This document shows positions 1 to 8,068 of a stretch of 64,000 bases of DNA, in pieces. Origin of the DNA: Fictibacillus phosphorivorans (GTDB lineage: Bacteria; Bacillota; Bacilli; Bacillales; Fictibacillaceae); contig NZ_LRFC01000038.1 in the NCBI RefSeq assembly GCF_001619875.1, forward strand, positions 620,001-684,000, in the 5' to 3' direction. The translations under genes and the position numbers were made by a program. The notes under the pieces are model-generated. The model searched no databases. It saw nothing but the letters and a program-made list of their open reading frames with translations, and was not told the DNA's origin. The first letter of the stretch is position 1. Every line of letters begins with the position of its first letter.

Positions 1-1385
1 GTTATTATTACAGCAAAGTGATTGATGATGCTGTTGCTTACGCAAGATCTAAAGGAACTATAGTTGTTGCTGCTGCTGGTAATGATCATGTAGACGAAAA
101 AACATATCCAGCTGCTTATAATGGTGTATTTGGAGTCAGTGCCACTAACAATACTGATCGTGCTGCTTATTTTTCCAACTACGGAAGCTATGTTGATTAT
201 GCTGCACCTGGAGAAGATATTTATTCTACAATTGCCTATGGAAAATATGGATATATGAGCGGAACTTCAATGGCATCTCCTGTCGTAACTGGGACCATTG
301 CCTTGATGCTTTCAAAAAACCCATTTTTAACAGAAGCGCAAGTAGATGCCGTCTTAAAGAAGTCAACTGTTGACCTATACACAGCAGGGAGGGATGACCT
401 TTCTGGATATGGTAGAATTGATGCTTCTTTAGCGGTTAAAAATACTCCGGCAGCACTTTCAATCACAACTTTATCAGCAAAAGAATTAGTAATAAATGGA
501 CTAAACTCTATTACAGCGTCTTATAAAGCTTATATTGGTTCCTCGGTATCCGTAGTTGTAAAAGATGCAAAGGGCAAGATTGTAAAAACCATTAGTAAAA
601 ATGTTAAAGGTACTGACAAACAGGTAAACGTTTCATGGGACGGGAGAATCGACAACGGCAGTTACGCTGATAGTGGTTCTTACAAAATAATAGTTACAGC
701 AGTTAAAGGTTCTGCTGCTAGGACGAAAGAGACTTCTTTTACCGTAAAAAATCAATTAAAGCCATCAATCAGTTTAGAAAAAACGACAATTTATTATTCT
801 CCTAAAGTATTGAGAGCGGCGGCGGTCCCTATAAAGCTCAATAAAACACAATTAGTTACAGCAAAGATCTTTGATGCAAAAGGTGCACATGTGAAAAATA
901 TTATATCTAATAAACTTCTATTAGGTGGTAGTCAGACAATAGGCTGGAATGGTAAATACAGCTCTGGAAAACAAGTGCCAGATGGAAATTATCTGATGAG
1001 AATAGACAGTATTGATGCTAATAATCAAAAAGCAGATCGGAAGACAGCAACGATAATAGTTGACAGCAAGGCACCCCTTCTTAAGAGTGCTGCGATATCC
1101 CCCTCTGTTTACAAAGCAGGGAAAAGTATTACGGCTGTTAGTAAGTTCACAACAAATGAAGCTTCAAAGGTAATGATTTATGTTGTTAACAACAATGGTC
1201 AAAAAATAAGGACCTTGGCTAGCAAAATGTCGCTAAAATCAGGAACACACACTCAAAGCTGGGATGGGATAACGCAAAGCAAAACCTATGCAAAGGCAGG
1301 AAAATACAGGTTTGTATTTGAAAGTACTGATGTTGCAGGGAACAAATCGATAACACAATCAAATTGGATTTCTTTGCAAAAATAA
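1..1385 (+). CDS. Subtilisin-like secreted serine protease, C-terminal part (5' truncated by window edge)
   Basis: The frame is open from base 3 with no stop upstream, so the gene starts outside the window. Numbered from the GTG at base 18, visible residues 1-100 are the end of a peptidase S8 domain: the oxyanion-hole Asn is in AAAGND (N22) and the nucleophile Ser in GTSMASP (S84). The catalytic Asp and His lie upstream of the window. About 350 further residues form three FlgD-like Ig repeats (near 165-245, 270-350 and 375-450), each with a W(D/N)G turn and a YxxxV/IxA-type strand. Such repeats usually support surface association of extracellular proteases. It is probably secreted, degrading extracellular protein. 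The terminator follows directly, so it ends its transcript. Confidence 0.9.
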   Translation, partial: YYYSKVIDDAVAYARSKGTIVVAAAGNDHVDEKTYPAAYNGVFGVSATNNTDRAAYFSNYGSYVDYAAPGEDIYSTIAYGKYGYMSGTSMASPVVTGTIALMLSKNPFLTEAQVDAVLKKSTVDLYTAGRDDLSGYGRIDASLAVKNTPAALSITTLSAKELVINGLNSITASYKAYIGSSVSVVVKDAKGKIVKTISKNVKGTDKQVNVSWDGRIDNGSYADSGSYKIIVTAVKGSAARTKETSFTVKNQLKPSISLEKTTIYYSPKVLRAAAVPIKLNKTQLVTAKIFDAKGAHVKNIISNKLLLGGSQTIGWNGKYSSGKQVPDGNYLMRIDSIDANNQKADRKTATIIVDSKAPLLKSAAISPSVYKAGKSITAVSKFTTNEASKVMIYVVNNNGQKIRTLASKMSLKSGTHTQSWDGITQSKTYAKAGKYRFVFESTDVAGNKSITQSNWISLQK

Positions 1386-1398
1386 TAGATTGATACGG

Positions 1399-1432
1399 CA
1401 CCTCTTCTAACAATGAAAGAGGTGTTTTTTTT
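1399..1432 (+). terminator. Rho-independent terminator of the subtilase gene
   Basis: CACCTCTT pairs with AAGAGGTG and is followed by a run of eight T. It lies 14 bases after the protease stop. Confidence 0.85.
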
Positions 1433-1541
1433 ATCAAATCATGTAAAAACATATCAAATTATTGGAAAAAACATATATACAAATGTCAATTTTTACCCTA
1501 TTATTATGTTATTGTTAAATAAAAAAAAGGGTGGGTTTTGG

Positions 1542-2564
1542 TTGAGAAAATACTTTGCTTTATTGTCGGTTTTTGCACTATTATTTTCGTTATTTCCAAC
1601 CGTTTCGTTTGCAGAAGTAGATGAGCAAGAACTAACTGAGTATTTAGAAGAAGTTAGTACGGAGCGCGGAATCGAGTTTACAAAAGAGGATCTTGAAGAC
1701 TATGTGATGGAATATTATGAAGAAGATCTATCTTTTTTTGAAGATGTCACAGAGTTGAGAGATTCATTGGGTCCAGTCATTAAAGCAGACTATAGTAATC
1801 TTGAAACAATATATGAAGATTTTGAGTTAGACCAGGAAACATTATTTTCTTTACTTGAAGAAAACGGAGAAAGTATTGATAACTACATATTTGTAGATGA
1901 TTTATATTTTGACGTAAGCTTTTTCTTAAATGGTGAGGAGATGCCTGAATTCGACGATTTATTCGCAGAGTTTGGTCTGACAGAAAATGAACTCAACGCA
2001 CTAATGGAACATCTAGTAGCACTAGAGGACAAACTTACTGACCCGGCAATGGAAGAACGTCTGATGGAGCTTGCAGATCGTATGATGGCTTTTGAAGATT
2101 TTGAAAGTGTTGACGAACTTACAGATGCACAAATTGCAGAGTTTTTATCTATTGCACAAGAAGTGCTTGAAATTCTTGAGCTTAAATCTGAATTCTATTT
2201 AACGAATGGTACGGATACGCAACCACTCACACTAAAAGAACTACTATTTTTAAAAGAAATGAAATCAGGTTACAAACTTATGATCAAACTATCCGACCTA
2301 AATGGTAACTTTATTTTAGATATGTTATTTACTGCTGAAATGATAGGTGCTGAAATCATCCAAGAAACAGGTAAAGATATTAAAGAAGTTCCTAAAGTAG
2401 TAGATAAGATTGAAAAAATTAAGAGTTCACCGAAACAAAAACATAAAACAGTAAAGGGTGCAAAGCTTCCAAAGACAGCATCTGATTATGGAACAAATAT
2501 GATGCTAGGTTTCGGAATTGTATTACTTGGTGCTTTTATGTTTAGACGTATAAGACAACAGTAA
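1542..2564 (+). CDS. Processed acidic surface protein with LPKTA sorting signal
   Basis: About 340 residues. I chose the TTG at 1542 because the purine-rich AAAGGGTGGG sits just upstream and the protein then opens with a signal peptide (LRKYFALLSVFALLFSLFPTVSFA); the frame extends further upstream but through non-coding-looking sequence. The mature chain is very rich in Glu and Asp. The C-terminus has a sorting signal: LPKTA (bases 2466-2480), a hydrophobic stretch, then RRIRQQ. This matches the acidic LPXTA surface protein family found beside class D sortases in bacilli. Expected fate: secreted, cleaved between T and A, and anchored to the wall by the sortase encoded one base downstream. The function of the mature protein is unknown. 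Confidence 0.8.
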   Translation: MRKYFALLSVFALLFSLFPTVSFAEVDEQELTEYLEEVSTERGIEFTKEDLEDYVMEYYEEDLSFFEDVTELRDSLGPVIKADYSNLETIYEDFELDQETLFSLLEENGESIDNYIFVDDLYFDVSFFLNGEEMPEFDDLFAEFGLTENELNALMEHLVALEDKLTDPAMEERLMELADRMMAFEDFESVDELTDAQIAEFLSIAQEVLEILELKSEFYLTNGTDTQPLTLKELLFLKEMKSGYKLMIKLSDLNGNFILDMLFTAEMIGAEIIQETGKDIKEVPKVVDKIEKIKSSPKQKHKTVKGAKLPKTASDYGTNMMLGFGIVLLGAFMFRRIRQQ

Positions 2565-2565
2565 T

Positions 2566-3192
2566 ATGAGGATGAAAAAAAGATTCATATTTTCAGCTAT
2601 TGCTATTTTGTTTATTGTTTTTGGACTATGGTTCTCATCAACAAATGCATACAAATTTGCTAAGGGTTATTTACTTTTTAAGATAGGACAAGATAAAAGA
2701 GAGCAGACTTTTACTAAACCAGAAACAAAAGCATCAGCTACTAAGGAAGTATCTGCTAAAACAGAACTATATACAAATCGACCTAAAGTGGGAGAAAACA
2801 TTGGGAATTTGTACATCCCGAAGTTAAAAGCGGAATTGCCGATCTTTCATGGAACAAATGAAGATGAACTTGAAAAAGGTGTAGGACACTTTGCAGATAG
2901 TGTATTGCCAGGAGAGAAAGATAATTCTGTGCTTTCCGGGCATCGTGACACTGTTTTTAGGAAGCTCGGTGAAGTGAAAAAAGGTGATCTTCTAGTAGTA
3001 ACAACGACTGCTGGAGAATTTACGTATAAAGTAAAACAAGTCAGAATCGTTGATAAGGATGACCGTACGGTAATTGTTCCTAAGCCGCGGGCAACCTTAA
3101 CCGTGAGTACATGCTACCCTTTTAATTTTGTAGGGGCAGCACCAGAAAGATACGTTCTTGTGGCTTTTCTTGTAAACTCAAAAGTTAGTTAA
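2566..3192 (+). CDS. Class D sortase
   Basis: 208 residues with one N-terminal membrane anchor (residues 6-24) and a sortase domain from about 75. The catalytic His is in SGHRDT (H126), Cys in TVSTCYP (C183) and Arg in PERYVL (R195). The Pro-rich spacing and TLTVSTC motif fit class D enzymes such as B. subtilis YhcS and B. anthracis SrtC, which cleave LPxTA/LPxTS signals. The start is one base after the stop of the LPKTA protein gene, so the two are translationally coupled and very likely enzyme and substrate. It acts on the outer face of the membrane. An alternative ATG lies two codons in. Confidence 0.92.
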   Translation: MRMKKRFIFSAIAILFIVFGLWFSSTNAYKFAKGYLLFKIGQDKREQTFTKPETKASATKEVSAKTELYTNRPKVGENIGNLYIPKLKAELPIFHGTNEDELEKGVGHFADSVLPGEKDNSVLSGHRDTVFRKLGEVKKGDLLVVTTTAGEFTYKVKQVRIVDKDDRTVIVPKPRATLTVSTCYPFNFVGAAPERYVLVAFLVNSKVS

Positions 3193-3194
3193 TA

Positions 3195-3228
3195 AAAGAG
3201 GATGGCTCGATAGAGCCACCCTCTTTAT
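3195..3228. terminator. Bidirectional terminator between sortase and LCP genes
   Basis: The hairpin AAAGAGG-(A)TGGCTC / AGAGCCA-CCCTCTTT sits between two convergent genes. T-runs on both strands allow it to serve both. Confidence 0.8.
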
Positions 3229-3230
3229 TA

Positions 3231-4166
3231 TTAAAGTTCAAGATGTTTTTTTAGCATAGAGCTAATACGTGTTCTTTCCTCTTCGTTCACATTAAAGTAA
3301 TATACTCCTCCAATGTTTCCACCTTGTCCATTAATCTCTATAGATTGTACGCTTTTTCTAGCGCCTTTGTAATTGGCTTGGATGTCTTTCATATCGTCAA
3401 ACGACATATTCGTTGATATGTTATCGCCAAGTACATCTAGTATACTACCTAGTTTAGTAATAGAAGACACCTGTGCACCTTCATTAATAATGCCGTTTAC
3501 TACCTGGCGTTGTCTCTCATTACGCCCAAAGTCGCCTCTAGGATCTGCTTTTCTCATTCTGGAATAGGCTAGAGCTTCATCTCCAGTAAGATTTAGTGTA
3601 CCTTTTGGAAAAGAATAACCTTGGTAATTAAAAGCTAATCGTTGGTTTTTTACCCTAACACCACCTAAGGCGTCTACAATTTGTTTAAAGCTTTCCATAT
3701 TTACTTTCATATAATAATCAATGGGAATATCCAAGAAATTTTCAACTGTTTGAATGGTCATGTTCGTACCACCAAAAGCATAGGCATGGTTAATTTTATC
3801 TTGCTTACCTCTACCTATAATCTCTGTCTTAGTATCACGAGGTATGCTCATCATGTAGGTAGAATTATCATTCGGATTTACAGTAACAACCATTAATGTA
3901 TCAGAACGGCCACGATCACCTTCACGCTCATCAACCCCTAAAACCAATATAGACAACGGATTGGCAGAAAGATCTAATTTATTCTCTCGCTTTTTGGAAC
4001 CTGACCATTCGCTTTTTTCATGCATTTTGTTAGCCGTTTCTTTTACAGAGTTATAAACATAATAGGTATAACCTGCCCCTGCAAGTAAGATGATACTGAG
4101 AAAAATAATTATTACTTTAAGAAATTTCTTTTTTTTCTTTCTTTTTGTATTTGAACGCAACCCCAT
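3231..4166 (-). CDS. LytR-CpsA-Psr (LCP) family cell-wall polymer ligase
   Basis: 311 residues from the ATG at 4166, which has AAGGAG eight bases upstream; an in-frame start further up (4205) has no such site. A Lys-rich cytoplasmic tail is followed by a single membrane helix (about 15-35) and an extracellular LCP domain. Conserved LCP features are LGVDEREGDRGRSDT, SIPRDT and RGDFGRNERQR, including the Arg residues that bind the lipid pyrophosphate. The family transfers undecaprenyl-linked teichoic acid or polysaccharide to peptidoglycan MurNAc. It lies next to a tagO-type gene. A second LCP gene is at 26751-27785, so different polymers may use different ligases. Confidence 0.9.
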   Translation of the reverse strand: MGLRSNTKRKKKKKFLKVIIIFLSIILLAGAGYTYYVYNSVKETANKMHEKSEWSGSKKRENKLDLSANPLSILVLGVDEREGDRGRSDTLMVVTVNPNDNSTYMMSIPRDTKTEIIGRGKQDKINHAYAFGGTNMTIQTVENFLDIPIDYYMKVNMESFKQIVDALGGVRVKNQRLAFNYQGYSFPKGTLNLTGDEALAYSRMRKADPRGDFGRNERQRQVVNGIINEGAQVSSITKLGSILDVLGDNISTNMSFDDMKDIQANYKGARKSVQSIEINGQGGNIGGVYYFNVNEEERTRISSMLKKHLEL

Positions 4167-4232
4167 AACAATTACTCCTTTAAAATAATTTACATATATC
4201 ATCATTTTTTTACATTGTTTTACATCTTCACT

Positions 4233-4261
4233 ATTATATAAGACTGCATGATAGATTTCAA
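4233..4261 (-). promoter_or_regulatory. Sigma-A promoter of the LCP gene
   Basis: On the minus strand, TTGAAA, 17 bases, TATAAT. The start of transcription would be near 4226, leaving a leader of about 60 bases. Confidence 0.7.
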
Positions 4262-4306
4262 TCCAAAAATTGTATCCATTTACTAGTTTTGCATAGAAGA
4301 ACAGAT

Positions 4307-4341
4307 AAAAAGTCTATATCGATTTGACATAGACTTTTTTT
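4307..4341 (-). terminator. Terminator of the first tagO-type gene
   Basis: AAAAGTCTAT pairs with ATAGACTTTT around an 11-base loop, just after the stop at 4350. T-tracts occur on both strands. Confidence 0.75.
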
Positions 4342-4349
4342 AGAATTAA

Positions 4350-5435
4350 TTATTTTGCTTTTGAGCGGTTGATGTTTCTACCTTGACCAAATACTTTATC
4401 ATACATGTAGAGTAATGGTCTGTATTTGTGATGAACTAAACCTATTAGTTCTGCTATTAATTCCAACATTAGCAAAAGGCCGAAAGTTATAGCTAACGAG
4501 CCCCACAGCGTTGTAGTTGAGAATATAACGGCGGCTAGACTAAAGATAATGCTTAATATATAGATAATAATAACGGTTATTTTATGTGACAAGCCTAACC
4601 GAAGTAATTGATGATGAAGGTGCCCTTTGTCAGCAGCAGAGATTGGCTGTCCATTGGCAAGTCTTCTTAAGATTGCAAAAGTTGTATCAAAGATAGGAAC
4701 ACCTAGAATAATTATGGGTACGACGAAACTGAATAACGTAACACTTTTATATAGTCCGAGCAACGATAGAATTGCGATGCAATACCCTAAAAAAAGAGCG
4801 CCGGTGTCTCCCATAAAAATTTTAGCAGGATTAAAGTTGTAAAACAAAAATCCAATTGTTGAACCTAAGACAATCATGGATATGGTTAAAATCATGATGT
4901 TTCCATTTAAACCGGCCATAATCGCAATGGTAGCTATTACAATGGCAGAAACTCCAGCTGCAAGGCCATCGAGACCATCAATTAAATTAATTGCGTTTGT
5001 AATGGCTAAGATCCAAAGGATTGTAACGGGATAAGATAGTAGATCTAGATCGAATTGTCCTACGAAAGGAATCGTAATAAAATCAATAGCTAACCCAGTG
5101 TGAACAACAATAAAAGCTGCTATAAACTGACCTAGTAATTTGTATTTTGGAGATAGGGAGTAAAGGTCATCGATTATTCCTACAATAATAATGATGATGC
5201 CAGCGAGCGTGATTCCTTTAATGGATTGATTGTGTAGATCAGCCGCAAAATAACCTGCCATAACCCCTATAAAGATAGCCAACCCACCAAGTCTCGGCAT
5301 AATCTTTTTGTGTACTTTTCTGGCATCTGGCTGATCAGTAGCCCCTATCAAAATCGCTAACCTTATTACGAGTGGTGTAATGAGTAAGACCACAAAAAAA
5401 GAGACGATTGCTGCCATAAATATTTGAAAATTCAT
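4350..5435 (-). CDS. tagO: Undecaprenyl-phosphate GlcNAc-1-phosphate transferase (TagO/WecA family), copy 1
   Basis: 361 residues with about eleven membrane helices. Family motifs are all present: RKVHKKIMPRLGG, the metal-binding GIIDDLYSL, NAINLIDGLDGLAAG, NPAKIFMGDTGALFLGY and the HLHHQLLRLGLSH loop that separates TagO/WecA from MraY. The enzyme transfers GlcNAc-1-phosphate from UDP-GlcNAc to undecaprenyl phosphate, the first step of wall teichoic acid and many lipid-linked glycans. The start has GAGGT seven bases upstream. A close paralogue is at 8069-9127. Which copy serves teichoic acid cannot be told from sequence; the other is next to the polysaccharide operon, so I favour this one. 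The symbol is a family assignment. Confidence 0.85.
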   Translation of the reverse strand: MNFQIFMAAIVSFFVVLLITPLVIRLAILIGATDQPDARKVHKKIMPRLGGLAIFIGVMAGYFAADLHNQSIKGITLAGIIIIIVGIIDDLYSLSPKYKLLGQFIAAFIVVHTGLAIDFITIPFVGQFDLDLLSYPVTILWILAITNAINLIDGLDGLAAGVSAIVIATIAIMAGLNGNIMILTISMIVLGSTIGFLFYNFNPAKIFMGDTGALFLGYCIAILSLLGLYKSVTLFSFVVPIIILGVPIFDTTFAILRRLANGQPISAADKGHLHHQLLRLGLSHKITVIIIYILSIIFSLAAVIFSTTTLWGSLAITFGLLLMLELIAELIGLVHHKYRPLLYMYDKVFGQGRNINRSKAK

Positions 5436-5506
5436 AAATACCTCATTTACTTTTTTAATATTTTAAAAAGAGTGAGTAGGTAATTAACTATATTTCTCTT
5501 CTCATC

Positions 5507-5535
5507 ATTATAAATTGGTAATCAGTGGATATCAA
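5507..5535 (-). promoter_or_regulatory. Sigma-A promoter of tagO copy 1
   Basis: On the minus strand, TTGATA, 17 bases, TATAAT, about 70 bases upstream of the start codon. Confidence 0.7.
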
Positions 5536-5597
5536 TCTTTTATTCTATTAAAAAGTTGTTTTTTTATCAAAATTCGACAGGTTCACACTTTCAATTA

Positions 5598-5627
5598 TTG
5601 GATATATTTACAATTTTGTAATATAAT
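5598..5627 (+). promoter_or_regulatory. Sigma-A promoter candidate of the LTA-synthase-like gene
   Basis: TTGGAT, 18 bases, TATAAT. Transcription would begin near 5634, almost at the predicted start codon (see findings). Confidence 0.55.
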
Positions 5628-5636
5628 ATACGGAAA

Positions 5637-7547
5637 ATGGGATGGAAAGTGAGAATTATAGATTTGAAATCAAATATACAGCAAAACTTCATTTTTGTTG
5701 CTTTTATATTTTTTATTTTGCTAGTGGGCTGGACACTGAAGAATATCTATTTTTCAGTAGAGATGGGAATTGTTCCACATAAAAAAGGTATCTTGCTGAC
5801 GAGCGCTGGCGTCATCTTAATATTAGTCAGCCCTTTAATGGTCCGAATTTCTAAATGGGCATTCAGTTTAACATTTATTCTTTATGTACTAGTTTCTTTC
5901 CTTTTATATGCAGATGTTGTATACCAGCGCTATTATCATTCCATTCTTTCTATAGAAATGTTGGGGCAGGCGGGACAGCTTAAAGCTGTCGATGACTCGA
6001 TTTTGACACTTATGCGGTTAACAGATATATGGTATGGAATTGATCTTTTAATTCTTCTTGTTTTCTTATTTTACCCTCTAAAGAAGGTAAGCTATAAACG
6101 CCCAGGAGTTCATTTTGTACTAGTAGCTTTTTGTTTAATCCTTGGATTTAGTTCCATGAAATATACGTATTTGCATCTTGTAAAAGATGACTTTAGTGAG
6201 CAATTAAAAGTAGCGAAAACAGGCATCATTCCAACCCATATATCTGAAACGTATAATAGTTACATGGAGCGTATGGCAGCTGCAGAAGTATTCAGCTCGC
6301 AAGATTCTATTAAGCAGTTAAAGGAATATGAGAGCGAGTTAGAAAAACGTCAAGAAACTCAGCAGATGTCACCTTACTTTGGTGACGCTAAAGGAAAGAA
6401 CCTGCTTATGATTCAAGCGGAGTCATTAAATGACTTCGTTGTTAATCTCGAGGTGAACGGCCAAGAGATTACGCCGTATCTAAATGCCTTTATAAAAGAA
6501 AGCAGTTATTATCCTAACACGTATCTTCAAATCGGCAGAGGAAATACATCGGATGCGGAGTTTGTGGCCAATAATTCATTATATCCAAGCAAAAAAGATG
6601 GTGCCTATCGTACGTATGAAAAAGGGGTATTTCAATCGTTGGGACAAATTCTTAAAAGTGAAGGATATCAAACGAGTGCAGCACATGGAAATGTACCGGA
6701 TTTCTGGAACCGCAAGAATGCTTACCCCGCTCAAGGGTATGACATTTTTTACAGCAAAGAGCATCCTTCGATAGATGATTCAAATGTTGTTGGATTAGGA
6801 ATCGATGATAAAAGTTTCTTTAAACAACTTGTTGACATATGGAAGAAAGAAGATAAACCTTTTTACAGTTTTGTTGTTACATTAACCAATCATAGACCTT
6901 TTGAACTTCCAAAAGAACATCAAAAACTCAATCTTCCTGCACATATGAATGATACACCTGTTGGCCACTATCTCCAAAATGTGTATTATGCCGACCAAGC
7001 TTTTGGGCAGTTATTAGAGGGTTTAAAACAGGAAGGATTATATGAAGATACTGTAATTGTTTACTATGGAGATCACTATGGTCTGATTCCAGATAATGCC
7101 GATCAGCTTAAAAAGGACTTAAACATAGTTTTCAACAAAAAAGAAATGTTTAATATTCCATTAGTCATTCATCGCCCAACTCAAACAGAGGGTGAAGTTA
7201 ACGAAGTCATTGCCAGTCAGATGGACATCGCGCCGACTGTTACTTCATTGTTTGGAACCCAGCAGCCGCTATATCAGCTTGGTTATGATTTAAGTGTAAA
7301 AAAAGAAGGATATGTTGGTTTTAGGCATGAGATTACTCCGTTCTCTTTTTTCTCAGAAAAATATGATTTCGAGATGTCATTAGACGGAGTTTTTGAAAAT
7401 GGAATTTGTACGGATACCCAAACAGGTGAAAAGGTAGACGTTAAAAAATGCAGAAAAAATTATGATCGAGTTCAGTATGAGGTGGAACTTTCTGACTTTT
7501 TACTGCAATACGATGCGATTGAAAAATTAAAAAAAGGTAAATTTTGA
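5637..7547 (+). CDS. LTA-synthase-family phosphoglycerol transferase
   Basis: 636 residues. Five N-terminal membrane helices (residues 18-180) are followed by an extracellular sulfatase-fold domain (about 250-560). The catalytic Thr is in RGNTSDAE (T304), with metal ligands in QAES (E262) and YYGDHYG. This is the architecture of LtaS, YfnI, YqgS and YvgJ, which polymerise or prime glycerol-phosphate on glycolipid. The length is usual for the family. The start is uncertain: ATG 5637 or GTG 5649 (four codons in), neither with a good ribosome site. A strong hairpin ends the unit. A role in lipoteichoic acid synthesis is likely; which paralogue it corresponds to is not clear. Confidence 0.85.
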   Translation: MGWKVRIIDLKSNIQQNFIFVAFIFFILLVGWTLKNIYFSVEMGIVPHKKGILLTSAGVILILVSPLMVRISKWAFSLTFILYVLVSFLLYADVVYQRYYHSILSIEMLGQAGQLKAVDDSILTLMRLTDIWYGIDLLILLVFLFYPLKKVSYKRPGVHFVLVAFCLILGFSSMKYTYLHLVKDDFSEQLKVAKTGIIPTHISETYNSYMERMAAAEVFSSQDSIKQLKEYESELEKRQETQQMSPYFGDAKGKNLLMIQAESLNDFVVNLEVNGQEITPYLNAFIKESSYYPNTYLQIGRGNTSDAEFVANNSLYPSKKDGAYRTYEKGVFQSLGQILKSEGYQTSAAHGNVPDFWNRKNAYPAQGYDIFYSKEHPSIDDSNVVGLGIDDKSFFKQLVDIWKKEDKPFYSFVVTLTNHRPFELPKEHQKLNLPAHMNDTPVGHYLQNVYYADQAFGQLLEGLKQEGLYEDTVIVYYGDHYGLIPDNADQLKKDLNIVFNKKEMFNIPLVIHRPTQTEGEVNEVIASQMDIAPTVTSLFGTQQPLYQLGYDLSVKKEGYVGFRHEITPFSFFSEKYDFEMSLDGVFENGICTDTQTGEKVDVKKCRKNYDRVQYEVELSDFLLQYDAIEKLKKGKF

Positions 7548-7558
7548 TTTCATAAGAT

Positions 7559-7607
7559 GCTGACACAAAAAGGACGTAAAGTGACCTTTTGATGTGAGCT
7601 TTTTTTG
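7559..7607 (+). terminator. Terminator of the LTA-synthase-like gene
   Basis: A 15-base arm (7559-7573) pairs with 7585-7599 at 12 of 15 positions and is followed by seven T. Confidence 0.8.
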
Positions 7608-7630
7608 CTTTTGGTCATTTTGTTTATTTG

Positions 7631-7720
7631 AAAAGTTGATTGGAGTGAAAGGTGTGAGACTCTTGGCCGGTGCAAAGCATCACTTCCTGGAAAGCGAGTG
7701 GCCTGAAACGGAGATCGACC
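7631..7720 (-). repeat. Dispersed hairpin repeat, internally deleted copy
   Basis: Reverse orientation relative to the copies at 28624 and 31186. It keeps both ends (TTGATTGGAGTG, GTGAGACTC; then GGAAAGCGAG, AACGGAGATCGAC) but lacks most of the middle, including the paired GGTGAG/CTCACC arms. It lies in the 521-base gap between the LTA-synthase-like gene and tagO copy 2. Confidence 0.75.
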
Positions 7721-7877
7721 ATTTTTATGAGAAAAATAAAATCGAAAACAGATAACATCCCCGTACTTTAAGACTTTATGGAACAATGATGAGTAAAGGT
7801 ATAAAAAATATAGGATATTTCACATAATTTAATCGTAATTATATACGTCCTTTATAATTCTTTTGGAGGTTTCATTT

Positions 7878-7964
7878 TTGGAAATAATTAAAAACTGTAA
7901 AAGCTGTAAATTAAGGTTAAGGATTCTTGGTTTATGGGAAATTAAAAGTGATTCTTGTTTTTAA
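7878..7964 (+). CDS. Possible 28-residue Cys-containing peptide
   Basis: TTG start at 7878 with GGAGG eight bases upstream. The peptide begins LEIIKNCKSCKLRLR and has a CxxC pair plus a third Cys near the end (DSCF). It lies 104 bases before tagO copy 2 in a long gap. The good ribosome site is the only coding evidence; there is no homologue I recognise. It could be a leader peptide or chance. Confidence 0.25.
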   Translation: MEIIKNCKSCKLRLRILGLWEIKSDSCF

Positions 7965-8068
7965 TGTTAAGAATTAGTGAAAATTAGATAATGGGATTGA
8001 TTTCAGCAATAGTTATGATACGATTATTTGCGTAATTTACTAAGACTATTTACTAAAAGGGGATTCTT

